DNA of 64,000 bases from Limanda limanda (taxonomy: Eukaryota; Chordata; Actinopteri; Pleuronectiformes; Pleuronectidae). This document shows, piece after piece, positions 1 to 11,021 of this stretch. Where the stretch lies: NCBI RefSeq assembly GCF_963576545.1, contig NC_083646.1:21518989-21582988 (forward strand). The letters run 5' to 3'. The notes under the pieces are model-generated. The model saw only the letters and a program-made list of their open reading frames with translations. It ran no database searches and had not been told where the DNA came from. The translations under genes and the position numbers were made by a program. Positions within the stretch are counted from its first letter, which is position 1. Every line of letters starts with the position of its first letter.

Positions 1-352
1 ACCCTTGACTCGTGTGACGTAAATGGACAGTCGGTACCTTGTGTTGGTCTACTTCCTGGCTAGACAGCTTCCTCTTTCCCAGCCAGTTTCTAGCCTTTAA
101 GACCACTCAAAGCTCTGTACAGTACACTTTTGCAATTCACCCATTCACACACACATTCATACATCTATGTGCAGTATTGCTTCTATCATACGTCATTCAT
201 AGACTGCCAGCACAGCCGTCAGGGACAATTTGGGGTTAAGTGTCTTACTCAAGGACACTTTGGCACACAGAATGGGGAAACTGGGATCTACATGCTGACC
301 ATCTGGTTAGTGGACAATCTGCCCTACCTCCTGAGTAGCACTTACCTTTGGC
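1..352. repeat. Teleost interspersed repeat, SINE-like
   Basis: From about 128 the text (AATTCACCCATTCACACACA, then GGGGTTAAGTGTCTTACTCA, AAGGACACTTTGG, and CTGACCATCTGGTTAGTGGA with CTACCTCCTGAG at the end) is the pattern of a very common interspersed teleost repeat. The first about 120 bases show nothing recognisable. Assignment rests on memory of the consensus; exact boundaries are not visible. Confidence 0.5.
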
Positions 353-3300
353 AGCTTAGTGTTGGTGAGGGTCTATGAGATGTTTTTCAGTTTTTTGCAC
401 ATTTCTAACCATGCACACTAAACATGACCTCAGGCAAAAGAAGACAACATATAGTCATGGTCACTTAGAAACAGGAGACTAGTGTAGTTAAGGCTGAAGT
501 TGACCTCTCACCTCCTCTGAGAACATCGATGCCCTGTTGAGGAAATGCTTTATGAGGAGTCTGCTGACTTTGATATATCGACTCACTTCAAATATCAATC
601 AGGCTGACATCCCTGTTCAAAAAGATATGCAACAAGTCCTTAGGCGCTGTACAGGGAAGTTAAGGTGTACATCCAGGAGCTGAAAGCAAAAGGTTAGACT
701 TTCAGTAAGGTCCTATGCTGTGAGACAATGGCATCTATTTTTAACTCATCGGCTGTCAAAAAAAAGACTTGAAAAAAACTTCAATCGCCGCTCCCTTTGG
801 TACAAAAACCTGATGGGTTCACTTGGAGGGTAAGGCGGATTTCCCTTCTTAGACCAAGGCTTTATGGCAACGAGATCAAGATACCTGACTGCTCAGTATT
901 GAGTATATGAGTAGGTCAGGATCCACTTTAGCATGTCTAATTCATCAACAGCCCTCGGAAGAAGCAAAGAGGATATGCTCAACAAGCTCAGCGATGAGTG
1001 TTTTGCATCTCTTGAAGAGCATGTTGAAGTGTTCTGCCATACACTCTGTTGTGTTTGTAAACACAGAGGCACTTAGAGTTTGTTAATGCTTTGTCATATT
1101 ACTGTTGCTATGATCAACCAGCGGTTGTCTCTGTGGGGCTGTGTAGAGAAAAGAGGCCTGCAGGTAGTTGAGGAAGATGTAGTGTAACAGGTTTAATGAG
1201 AGAAGATGAGATGCACATTATCTATTTGTGGTTGTAGTTGCTAAAGGAACTTCTCAGTAGTTTGAAACTTCCTGTGCTCACTAAACAATGTAACAAATTG
1301 GCAATTCGGATACGCGCTTGAGTATCGAGCCAACGCCCTTTTTTTATCATGTTGGTTAGCCAATTGACACGTGGCAATAAATGTTCACAAATACTTGCTA
1401 GTGATAAGTACTACTGGAAACACCTTTCCAGATTTATGTTGTTGTGCACTTCTGCCACACTGCTGGGGCCCTTATAGACCCGAATCAAACCCTCCCTTCA
1501 TTTCCAAAGTCTGTTGCTAACCAGTTAGGTGATAATTTGCACAGGAATGTTTTATAACAAATTTTTAGGGGAGGATACAATCACATTTGGATGCTTGTAC
1601 GCTTCTCACACACAGAGTATGGGACTGAAAAAGACCCATGCATGACATGTATATACTCAGATAATTGTATTTTGATTTGACTGTTGAGAAAATAACATGC
1701 AATCTGGAAGACCAACCCAGACCAACTCTTTCTGTGTGTGTGTGTTTCCTGTGACAGGAGCACACCATCATTTGAAAAATGTCTATAATTTGTTGTGTTC
1801 ATAATTTGAGACTGGAATTTGGAGCTTTTTTTCACCTCCACAAATTAACACTAGACATACCTTATTGCCTTTACAAAGAGTTGTTGGGAGTCTCTGGCAG
1901 ATTGGTTGCAGCTTTCAGGGAAGTGAGTTATTAAGATGTATGTGACAGAGGCTGCACCATGGGAGAAGGTCTTCACCATGGAACTCACTTCAAAATGTGA
2001 ATAATTAGGATGGATTTCTGCCTTGAGGGAAAAACTAGAAGCAGCATCCTGGAAGCACATTAGCAGGGAGTCGAGCAGCCTTCTGACAAAAACAAATGGC
2101 CACTATATGCCACAGGAGACACAGAGGAGCTCTTTCATTGTTTCTGTTGAGAGCCAAAAATGCTTTTCACTCGGTTGTACCAAGTCTCCTTTAATGTGCC
2201 CACATACCTTGCACCCCCTGTGCAGACAGATTTTTATAGGCACTGAAAAGTACACACAGGCAGATATTTTTCACCTGGAAATGTACATTGTTACAACATA
2301 TTAACATTGAAATTTGGACTTAATGCTAGTAGCAACAAGGCCAGTGATAAGAAGGACTGAACAATTACTGGCCAGATTGACATGATATGTGTATGAAGGT
2401 GTGTTGGGGTAATTGATGGAGAAAAAACAGAAACAATGAGCTTGAAAATGTACAAGTCAAAAATAGAATTTGTAATTTCCTTGAGTAATTTTCTTCCCTT
2501 CAGGATCATCTCATGTTTGTCTTCTTGAATCTCTGCCTGCCATCTCTTAATAACCAGATCATCTCCAACTTTACTTTGCTGTCACTTCCAGCCAGTAAAT
2601 CCAGCCACGCTCACAGCGCAGCCTTTTTGGCTCCATCCTTTAATCCGCCATCCGCCCCTTGCCATCAGTGCTTCCCCTGTCAAACCCCTCGTCTCTCAAA
2701 TACATCTTCTCTTTATCATTTATATCTGTAAGTCATCCAAGGCAGGTGGTGGTTATGTATCAGAAACAGTACGTATGATTACGTATTTATGAAAAACGTA
2801 ATCATTGACAGGTTTTTAAAAAAAGCAATGATTTTCATTATTTACTAGTTTGAATAACTACCTTAAAGATGATTGGTGAGACAGCTAAGAAAATGTTTGG
2901 ACTTTAGCCGTTATGCGTTGAGCCTCCCTGGCTAATAATGCTTCATGCCACTTTGAGTTCGGTGAACTTCTGTGACCATCCCAGTTACCCAGTGTGAACC
3001 CAGAATAACTCCTTTGAGGATGTTGTTAAACAGGAGATTTGAAGCCTAAATGTTCAGCAAGAATCTCATCTATCTTGTGGAATCCCTGCCACAAAGAACT
3101 AAGGTTGTTTTGAGAGCAAATGTAGGCTCGTATTATAATTAAAATTCATATTGTCTGAGTGTACAGGACAAAACTTGATGCATTCTCTCTGTTTCCCTTT
3201 TGTCAACTATTAGCTGTTTGTTAATAATGCTGTAAACATCCATTCCGGCTCATGCTTCCAGTTTTCTACGCAGTTTGGGTTCATATTACTTTGTCTTTGC

Positions 3301-3660
3301 CCGTGGGAATGTCATCCACAGAATAATCTCTTGGAACATGGTTTATGTTGGACGCAGGAATATCAGGGATGACAAGTCAAACATGAGAGATTCACATGAA
3401 TCAAACTCAAACTGATTCATTGCATTTTACAAGCTGTGCCCTTTAGTGTGGTCTCAGGGACATGTGTTTGTGTGTGTGTGTGTGTGTGTGTTGATATTGT
3501 TGTTGTTTTTCTGTATGTGTCTAAGGGATAGAAGGAGAGAGGGAGGAAGGACAAGAGAGTGAATCATTGCGTCACTCTTACTATTCTCTGATGCAGAGGT
3601 CTCTTGAGGCATAGCCAGAGTTCAATGGACACAATTCATGCATACAGTTCATGAAGGTGT
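353..3660. other. Intergenic, no gene recognised
   Basis: Only short ORFs without recognisable domains. A (TG)n run lies at about 3469-3492. The stretch 500-1030 reads like long-decayed coding or transposon sequence, but I could not assign it. Confidence 0.5.
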
Positions 3661-3679
3661 GTGTCTGTGTGTGTGTGGT

Positions 3680-3917
3680 CTTGTACAGCTATCTATGTGA
3701 GGACCAGTTTGAGCCTACAAACTACGGAGTGAGGACCTTTTGCCCGGTCCTTATTTGTGATCCACCATAAATGGAGTGTTTGGGGGTTAAGATTGGGTTT
3801 AAGGGTTAGAGTTAGGTTTAGGTAATATTTAGGGTTAGGCATTTAGTTTGGATGGGGGGGTTAGGGGAATGGGCTAGTCATTGCCAATGAGTGTCCTCAC
3901 TAAGATAGAAGTACAAA
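3680..3917. mobile_element. MITE-like element with a telomere-like interior
   Basis: The left end CTTGTACAGCTATCTATGTGAGGACC (in two parts: CTTGTACAGCTATCTATG, then TGAGGACC) at 3680-3705 is an imperfect inverted repeat of the right end 3892-3917 (GTCCTCACTAAGATAGAAG then TACAAAC). Between them lies degenerate GGGTTAGGGTTT-like sequence (about 3785-3870) resembling TTAGGG arrays. Both outer flanks are (GT)n. This arrangement recurs in fish genomes as I recall it. No transposase is present. Confidence 0.55.
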
Positions 3918-5561
3918 CATGCGTGTGCGTGTGTGTGTGTGTGTGAGGCTGGCCAAGAGGACAATAACCACACAGAGGAATAAAGCAAATGATCTGAAAG
4001 AGCCGATGAGACACCTTCACAGACTGAAATTAAAAAAGGTAAATAATGAATTACAATGAGGTTGTCTAGTTGAATGCACATGGCAGACTGCTTTTAACTT
4101 CCCTGCTCAGCAAAATATGACATTAAAAGCTAAATAAAACATTAAAGAGTACGTATCAGAGTCTCAAACCCAGTTCACCTCTGTTTTTGTGGATAAAACA
4201 TAAACCCTTTTGATCTTACTTAAAACATAAACACAATAGAAACAATAGCAAACAAGACGGTAGGCCTAGAGCACAGAAAAAGGTCCCTAGAATTTACAGT
4301 ATTTATTACATTTCTCAATATGAAAAAACTAAATGTGGATGACCTTAATGGGGTTCCTGCTTCAACAACATTGCATGTTACTTTTTAATTTCAATTTGAT
4401 GCCAATTGAATCACATACACTGGCTGGAGAGGGTTTCATTACATCTGTGGGGCTAAAACAGTAAGATTTCCGTTGCTCATTTCAGAACTGAATTATAAAC
4501 AATAAGGCATTATGCCAATCTGTCTGTTCGATAAAGAGAGAAAATAGATCATATTGGCTTTTCCCATCTATGTGGTAATGTAGTGCCTAATTCCGGGTTC
4601 ATTTGAATGAAGCAGTGTAGTCAGTTTGTCGTAGATATTAAAGTGAAGTAAGATGTCGGAACTGTTTCTGGTGCCAATCTAATGATCTGAACTTTTAAAA
4701 AGGCATTTCTCTTTAAGAGCAAATTTTAGAAACCAACAAACATTATTTTATTTATATCCCAAGAATATTTTTGACATGCTTTTGACAGGCAGTTGTACAT
4801 TTTTCACACATGCTGAACAAATTAGGTTTCCGGTACTGATCAGAAAGTGGTCCTTCTTAGGGAGTGACTCCTATGGGATGGGACTTAAACATGTCACGTG
4901 TCTATGTAAGTATGATTATAACATACATGTATGTCTTCGTGATGACCTTCTCCACTAGTGTCATAACAGATGCTTTCCTTTCATCCTCTGCATCCTTCAC
5001 ATCCTTGGAATACCCCACATCCTCTGCATCATCTGCATACTGCTCCTCCGCTAACATAGCTTTTGTGTCATCATCCGACACACCCATTCATGTCAGCAGC
5101 CACAGTTCCAAAATGAATCCTTTGAAAGAAAGACACGACCATGAGAACCAACAGACTCTAACTGGTCCATCGTGATTATTAAGGTATTGGGATTTTATGA
5201 ATTTGATTAAACTCGAGTTTGTTGTTTTCTAGCTCTGTTGATTTAACACTGACAAGAATGAAGAATGTGTGGGCATGAGAGATATGTTCTGAAAATATCA
5301 AAGGTGCAGCACTGACTTAATGGGATGCTTGCTGTTTTCGACCATAGGATTTCACACAATGCGTTCTGGTTAGATATTTTGTCCAACTTCAACCAGTGCT
5401 TCTAAACGTCAACAGGTCACATGACTTTTAGCAACGCGGAAGCAAGCCTGCTGCAGTCAGACCACGCATTGGCTAAAAGCTTCACTGATACACATGAGGT
5501 GTCTTGTGTTTTTATTGTAAGAATTCAGATGTCTATTCTTCTCTATCTCTATCTTTATTTG
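3918..5561. other. Intergenic, no gene recognised
   Basis: Mostly AT-rich sequence without a supported gene. A short acidic minus-strand ORF at 4902-5087 is discussed as a finding; nothing else stands out. Confidence 0.5.
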
Positions 5562-5705
5562 TTAAAGGTCCAGTGTGTAAGATTTAGGTGAAAGGGATCT
5601 ATTGACAGACATTTATGGGTCCTCTCTCTCTCTCCATGTGTCTTGTAGTAGCCCAGACTGGATAAATTAAACACCCTTTGAGCTCACTAAATTATACACA
5701 CTGCT
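5562..5705. mobile_element. Internally deleted MITE (TTAAAGGTCCAGTGTGTAA family)
   Basis: The left end TTAAAGGTCCAGTGTGTAAG followed by ATTTAGGTG is complementary in pattern to the right end CACTAAATTATACACACTG (5685-5703). The middle GTAGCCCAGACTGGATAAA also matches the teleost repeat of this type that I remember. Full-length copies are several hundred bp, so this 140-bp copy is internally deleted. Confidence 0.6.
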
Positions 5706-6240
5706 ACTGTTATATATATAAATGATTGTGTAAAGCTAATTTTAGATAGGTAGATTTGGTTTATCAAAGGAGCCAGAAAAGCAATGTGGAACATGAGGAC
5801 ATCAGAGAAGTCAGATAGGTCTCGGAACGTTATAGGTGCAGCTGAAAATTTAAATAAAATAGTATGCAAACTTCACACATCTCTGCAATGCTAAATCAAT
5901 TGCAATTTGTCTACACGATATGCAAGGTTGTATTTGACACAAATGTACTTGTTGTTACATTCTTATTGGAGTATAAATCACATTAAGAATGTGAACAAAC
6001 TATACAATAAAACATTTTCACAAGGAAAAAAGAAAATCCTTTACTTAAGATTATTATTTTTATTTATTTATTAACCCATTTAAAAAACTAAAACTTAAGA
6101 GGCACAAATCAAAAATGACATGGGACAAGAAATACAGGTTTAGATTTATTTGTATTTATTGAGAGTTGTTCTCTTTCTTTAATTCTCAAAGAAACAGCCT
6201 GAAGGAAATATTTTCTCTCTGTGAAATGTACTACATTTGT
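5706..6240. other. Intergenic AT-rich sequence
   Basis: No gene, repeat structure or regulatory element was recognised here. Confidence 0.5.
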
Positions 6241-6248
6241 GTCTTGTC

Positions 6249-7082
6249 TAGGGATGGGTATCGTTTGGTTTTTATCCGATACCGGTTCCTAACCGATACT
6301 TTTAAAACGATACCGGTGCCTAAACCGATACTTTTTTCAAAAAAGTGCACAAAACGATGCTTGACCAAGAAAGGCTTTTTTTATTGCCAAATATGTTAAC
6401 TGTTTAAAGTAGATTATAAATATAAATAAATACAAAACCCTTTTTAACTTAAAACTATGAATAACATACGAATTGTTAACAAAAGTTTACACTATACTTA
6501 AATAAATACAAATAAATACAAAACACACACACTCTGACTCGTGACTCTGACTCCGGTGCCTGAGCCAAATGAAGACTGAGGGTCGCTTTTCCATCACTCA
6601 GAGACCCCCGTGTCTCCGCGGCTGGGGCTGTCGCAGGCAGGCTTCGGCCCCCCGCCTTCGCCCCCCTAAAATGCGGTCGCTTTTCTGAAACATTTCTCGG
6701 CGTGGTCTTCGTTCCTCCCGCCCCAAGCCTTTCCAAGCCGACCCGGATCCGGTCGCGGCGCACCGCCACGGAGGAAATGCGCCCGGCGGAGGGGAGAGGT
6801 CCCGCGAGGAGACCCCCCCCACCACCACCACCTGCACGGAAGCCCTGACGCACGCGGGGCGCGGGCAGCGGAGACAAGAGTCTGTCCACCGGCGGCCGCG
6901 GCCGTCATCCGTGAAGGAAGGAGCGGAAGTGTGAGGAGGCGGGACGAGCGGAGACCTCAGGCTTTGATTGGCTCAGGTACCGAAATGAGGCACCGAAATC
7001 TCCGTTGCATTTCGGTCCGGGTAGGTATCGGTTGTATTGGAACCGGTTCCATATTGGAACCGGTTCTCGGTACCCAACCCTA
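6249..7082. mobile_element. Non-autonomous hAT transposon with CpG-rich core (834 bp)
   Basis: Terminal inverted repeats TAGGGATGGGTATCG (left) and, read on the minus strand, TAGGGTTGGGTACCG (right) are flanked by an exact 8-bp target duplication GTCTTGTC (6241-6248 and 7083-7090), the hallmark of hAT transposition. Subterminal blocks repeat CGATACCGGT and ACCGGTTC motifs. The interior about 6540-6960 is strikingly GC- and CpG-rich and carries overlapping open frames with no recognisable transposase. It may be captured host sequence. Confidence 0.88.
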
Positions 7083-7090
7083 GTCTTGTC

Positions 7091-7479
7091 CCTCATATAC
7101 CTGAGCCCATTATCATGCAGGTGGTCATTAAACAGTAGTTAAATTGAGATAGAAAAATGCTTCATAGTTGTAATTGCTCACTGACTGAACAGGAAGTAAA
7201 AAGTGTCTTCTTCTTCTCCTTATCCTCAAAACGATAGATAGATGCGGGTGCGCACACACACAAAAATTTGGCATACTTTATCCTCAATTGTACTTTAAAC
7301 CCTATTTTTTATCAAATATACTACATCACAATCTCCCAGAAAGAAGAGAGAGAGAGACAGAGACAGACAGACAGACTATGGGATAACACGTCACAAAGTT
7401 GTTGACGTTTAAGATAAATAGATGTGGGTCAGAGAGACAGAGGGAATGGGAGAAGTTGCTTATAGCATCCTAACACTGA
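7091..7479. other. Promoter-proximal intergenic sequence
   Basis: Simple purine/CA-rich runs (GAGAGAGACAGACAGACAG at about 7346-7375) and no gene. It leads into the CpG-rich ascc3 promoter. Confidence 0.5.
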
Positions 7480-7740
7480 GCTGTCATGCTCTCTGACGCA
7501 CTGACAGCCTCACTCTACTGCGAGTGACGTGTTTGTTTCTAAACTCCGCCCCTGCGCAGCACGTTTACGTATGACGTTAGCCGCTCTTCTGGGCAAGTGG
7601 GAAACGTAGTTCTTTTGCTCTTATTCTACAGCATGCGTTCGCCTTAGACACTACAATACCCAGGATTCATAGCAACCACGTCACCAGTGTTGACATCCGC
7701 CGGCAGGCCCATTCACAGCGCATGCTCCGGGCTGCTCCGG
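7480..7740 (+). promoter_or_regulatory. Probable ascc3 promoter, CpG-rich and TATA-less, with two ZNF143-like sites
   Basis: The AT-rich background gives way here to CpG-rich sequence with several CRE/E-box-like TGACGT and ACGTCA motifs (about 7526, 7571 and 7678). ACTACAATACCCAGGATTC at 7650-7668 closely matches the ZNF143/Staf consensus (ACTACAATTCCCAGAATGC). On the minus strand 7591-7610 reads ACTACGTTTCCCACTTGCCC, a second match. ZNF143 sites are typical of housekeeping vertebrate promoters. No TATA box is visible. Placement upstream of the first coding exon supports promoter function; the transcription start itself is not determined. Confidence 0.6.
7620..7739 (+). other. ascc3: Candidate 5'-UTR exon 1 of ascc3
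   Basis: A consensus donor (CTCCG|GTGAGT) at 7740 lies at the 3' edge of the CpG-rich promoter. It would splice to the acceptor before 8347, leaving the start codon in exon 2, as in human ASCC3, whose first exon I recall to be noncoding. The 5' end is a guess. An alternative leader using donors between 8040 and 8315 cannot be excluded. Confidence 0.45.
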
Positions 7741-8391
7741 TGAGTTCAGCTTTACGTACTTTTATCGACTGTAAACTGTCAAACTTGGTTGTATATCGAC
7801 AGACCCTCACGGTGCTAATGCTAACACGGAAGTGGCAGTACGGTTGACAAGCTAACACCCGCTATCATCCACGTCAGTGCGCATCTTTACTCTCGTTGTC
7901 TTTTAAAGTGAGTAAAAGTAGCGTCAATTCAATATCCGCCGTAGTCACCAATTCGTTTTTATCTGCCTTATCATTCCACGTATAGTGCCGGTACCACAGT
8001 TAGCCCCCGGCACAGTTAACACCGCTTCATTGTAGACACAGGTCACGTTCACATGACGTACCTGCTCTCAGGTGTGTCACTCTGGTTCTTTATCCGGCCG
8101 AATACATCCAAAGACCCTAACAACGTGTCACCATTGCAAGGGAATGTGCTACTTCACGTGTGTCACTTTCATTTTGAAAGATAACTTAAAACCACCAGCT
8201 TTCTGTCTGGACCTTGGCGTGCAGATGGACACGTGCTGTAGCGACTCGGCTGTGCCTGTCAATAGAAACCTCTCTGTGGGGAAAGCTATAAGGTCTGTGC
8301 TGAAAGTCCAGGTGATCGATTGCGTGTCTGTGTTTGTCAGTTGCAGAGATTCATTGGAGAGGCGGTGTGTGGGTGAGAGCCTCAGAGCATC

Positions 8392-8481
8392 ATGTCTCCA
8401 CCTCGGCTCACCGGTGCCCTGCGCTCCTTCTCCCATGTCAGCAAAAAGGAGCACCTCACTGAACAGCCCTACGATCTGAAG
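8392..8481 (+). CDS. ascc3: ascc3 coding exon 2 (residues 1-30, initiator Met)
   Basis: The ATG at 8392 opens 30 codons beginning MSPPRLTGALRSFSHVSKK, very like the vertebrate ASCC3 N-terminus (human begins MALPRLTGALRSFS). The exon ends at AAG|GTGAGG (donor at 8482), phase 0. The upstream acceptor is probably the TTGCAG ending at 8346, leaving about 45 nt of 5' UTR in this exon. This ATG is chosen because the conserved PRLTGALRSF block starts directly after it. This segment is part of the region that binds ASCC2. Confidence 0.92.
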
Positions 8482-8709
8482 GTGAGGCCATGCAGTTAAT
8501 ACCCTGGAATTTAGTATTGTCACACGGAATTCCAAATACCCCCCCCAAAAAAAGCTCAAATAACATAACAGATTGACAGCACCCATGTGTTATTATTCCT
8601 TAAATAACACTGAGTACATTTACCAGTGGAGTTACTGAAGATTCACCACCATTGTGCTAATTTATTCACATAGAAAGGAAATGTTGAGAACATTCCTGTC
8701 AACGCCTTA

Positions 8710-9155
8710 GGCTGCTGTCAGACAAGCACTGAACTCTGGCGAATCTCCTGACATTCTCTGGAGGGGCTTTATGTGTGAACGCAAATGTCTGAATAAGAGA
8801 TGGATTTTTTCTGGAGTTTCTCCAGCTTGGCCCCTAGTAAAAGTCATCAGAATGTGTGAAGGAGCAGATGTGAGAACACAGCAGGATATCCTCCGCATGA
8901 TTCAATGCGAGCCAGTGGTGACAATGTTGATTATGTTTTAACGCACATCAGATTCAAAATGAAGGAGAAAAGTAGGAGGCCGAGACGAAGGGGTTTAGCA
9001 AAAAGTGGTAAGGGCTGACACCAATGTCGATGTGCTTAAAACAAAAACCTGTGATATCCGAAGCAGAAATGTTATGTCCTTCTCTGCCTGCTACGGAGAA
9101 AGACTGGGTCCAATTATCTGGACATCCTCCAGAGTTCATGTCTGAAAATGGCTGT
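8710..9155. mobile_element. Candidate MITE in ascc3 intron 2
   Basis: The left end (CTGTCAGACAAGCACTGAAC, then TCTGG) and the right end (CCAGAGTTCATGTCTGAAAA) form an imperfect inverted repeat. The internal motif GAACGCAAATGTCT recurs at about 33727 in intron 5, where GACATTCT/AGAATGTC blocks also occur, suggesting two diverged members of one family. No coding capacity and no clear target duplication. Confidence 0.4.
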
Positions 9156-11013
9156 AAAAACTAATTCTTGCTCTAGTCAAAGGTCTAAAAAGCTGTTCTG
9201 ATGTAGTTTACTGCCCCCTTAAAACCCTGATTAAGGTCAAGTACAGTGAAGGGTGGTGTTTATGGGATTCAGTCACAGTAAAATACTGAGTGTGTGTGTT
9301 TTCATGACAATGAAAGAACATGTAACACAGAACAATTGTGTGGATCACTTATGTTAAGTCTTTGAACACCAATGGGTCTTTAAACAGAGGAATATGATAT
9401 ATAGTTTCAGAACATTGATAAATGCATTGTTTTTGTCAGCAGGATGCATTCATCTTTGGTTTTGGAATTTTATGGGAAAATTACTTGCATTATCCTACAA
9501 AAATCTATTAATTCACTTAATGTTAAAAAACTGGGCTGAACTCAAAGTCAGTGTTTGGGTTTCTAACCCAGCAGACGAGAAGAGCAAAGCAAAATATGTA
9601 ATAAGGATTATGCTCTCACAATTGTTGGCGTAATAGATGGTATGTAAAGATAAAAAATGTGTCTCCACTTCCTCCCACCATCCAATAATGTATCTAATAT
9701 ATCGTGGATACAAACACTGCCATCTTGCCTATTTGGATCCTGACTCTGCGTAGTAGCAATTTGGGGAATGGACCAGCCCATCCATGTCCTGCCAATACAT
9801 GCGCTTGACCTATCGTGCGTCAACCTCTACTGTCATAACATTTCATCCCATTTTTGTTGCATCAAATAACATACTAAAACCAAACCTCCCTGACACGAAA
9901 AACTTGAACTTATATCATTGAGAAGATACATAAAATTACAGAAACCATTTTAGTAATACATTTATTTGACATTTTATATATATATTTAAACAGGCATTGA
10001 TGTTTTATTTATCAATGTCATGACATCATCACGACTTTAACAGCGCCATTTTCTCAGGGTTAGGCCAAACTTATCCAGAGAAGAAACCTTTGTAAGTGTG
10101 TCATACGCTCCTTTTAATGTTTCACAAATACTCTATCCTTACTATCCATCATGGAAAAAGTCAGTTGAATCAAGTCAGCATATTTCCCCCCTCACACTAA
10201 ATATTCTACCAGAGTAAAAAATGTGTGAAGCTTTGACACTCACTGGAGGTTTCCCTTTTTGGCATCAACTTCAGCAGGCTGTTTTTCTAGTCTGAGGAAT
10301 GGGTAATGAGATTTTGCATGTTAGTTGTATTTCAGAAATATTTTATCTTTGATGATACAGCTTGCATAGCCTGTGGCTCTTATCAAATATTTCCATTGGA
10401 TCGTTGAAATATCCCAAAACACAGATTGTAGAGAGTTGTTGGTGTGGTAAACAGAGGCTGTAGTATCAGTGTGTGTGGTTAGAGTCCACTGTGTGACTAC
10501 ATGCAGCTCTTTGGCCAAAGACACACTGCCTCAATGTCATGTTTACATGTATTTGATAACTTGCTAGAAAACTGTGAAGTTGTATGTGACACTTGTCCTA
10601 GCATAACTTTTATGCTACAGGATGATAAATGATGTGTTTATAGTGAAATAAACAACAGACTGAATTCTCTTTGACTTTAATAGCCCCAAGCAGAGGTATT
10701 AACACTAGCTCACACTACTCATACCTAGGAGTTATTGTTGGTAGTAAGAAATTATTTAGGTGTGACGTGAGTGTGTTTCAGACCGGCAGCACAAGTCAAG
10801 GGCATGGAAGCATCCCTCATGTTGCATATTAACACACACATAACACATCATTATTGCTTATGTATGACATTCCTGCTGTTGGCCAATAAGATATACCAGA
10901 CAGCAGACACCTCATCACACCATGTCTAGTAAAAAAGCTAAACACAATTATAGTAAACGTGTAAATACTAGAAACATTATTAGTTGGAGGGATCATGAAA
11001 CGAGACTCACCTA
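9156..11013. other. Intron 2 sequence
   Basis: No exon is recognised. The part 9690-9860 (CACTGCCATCTTGCC through CAACCTCTACTGTCATAAC) resembles a diverged intronic teleost repeat that I recall, without visible ends. Confidence 0.35.
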
Positions 11014-11021
11014 TTTGTGAT

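Noticed and set aside
3785..3870. Interstitial telomere array
   Set aside because: The TTAGGG-like runs are short and degenerate and sit inside an inverted-repeat element.
6476..6908. Overlapping minus-strand ORFs (up to 137 codons) in the GC-rich hAT core
   Set aside because: All are explained by high GC lowering stop frequency; no motif or conserved pattern.
8072..8586. 135- and 145-codon ORFs overlapping exon 2
   Set aside because: They are in other frames or on the other strand of the genuine ascc3 first coding exon.
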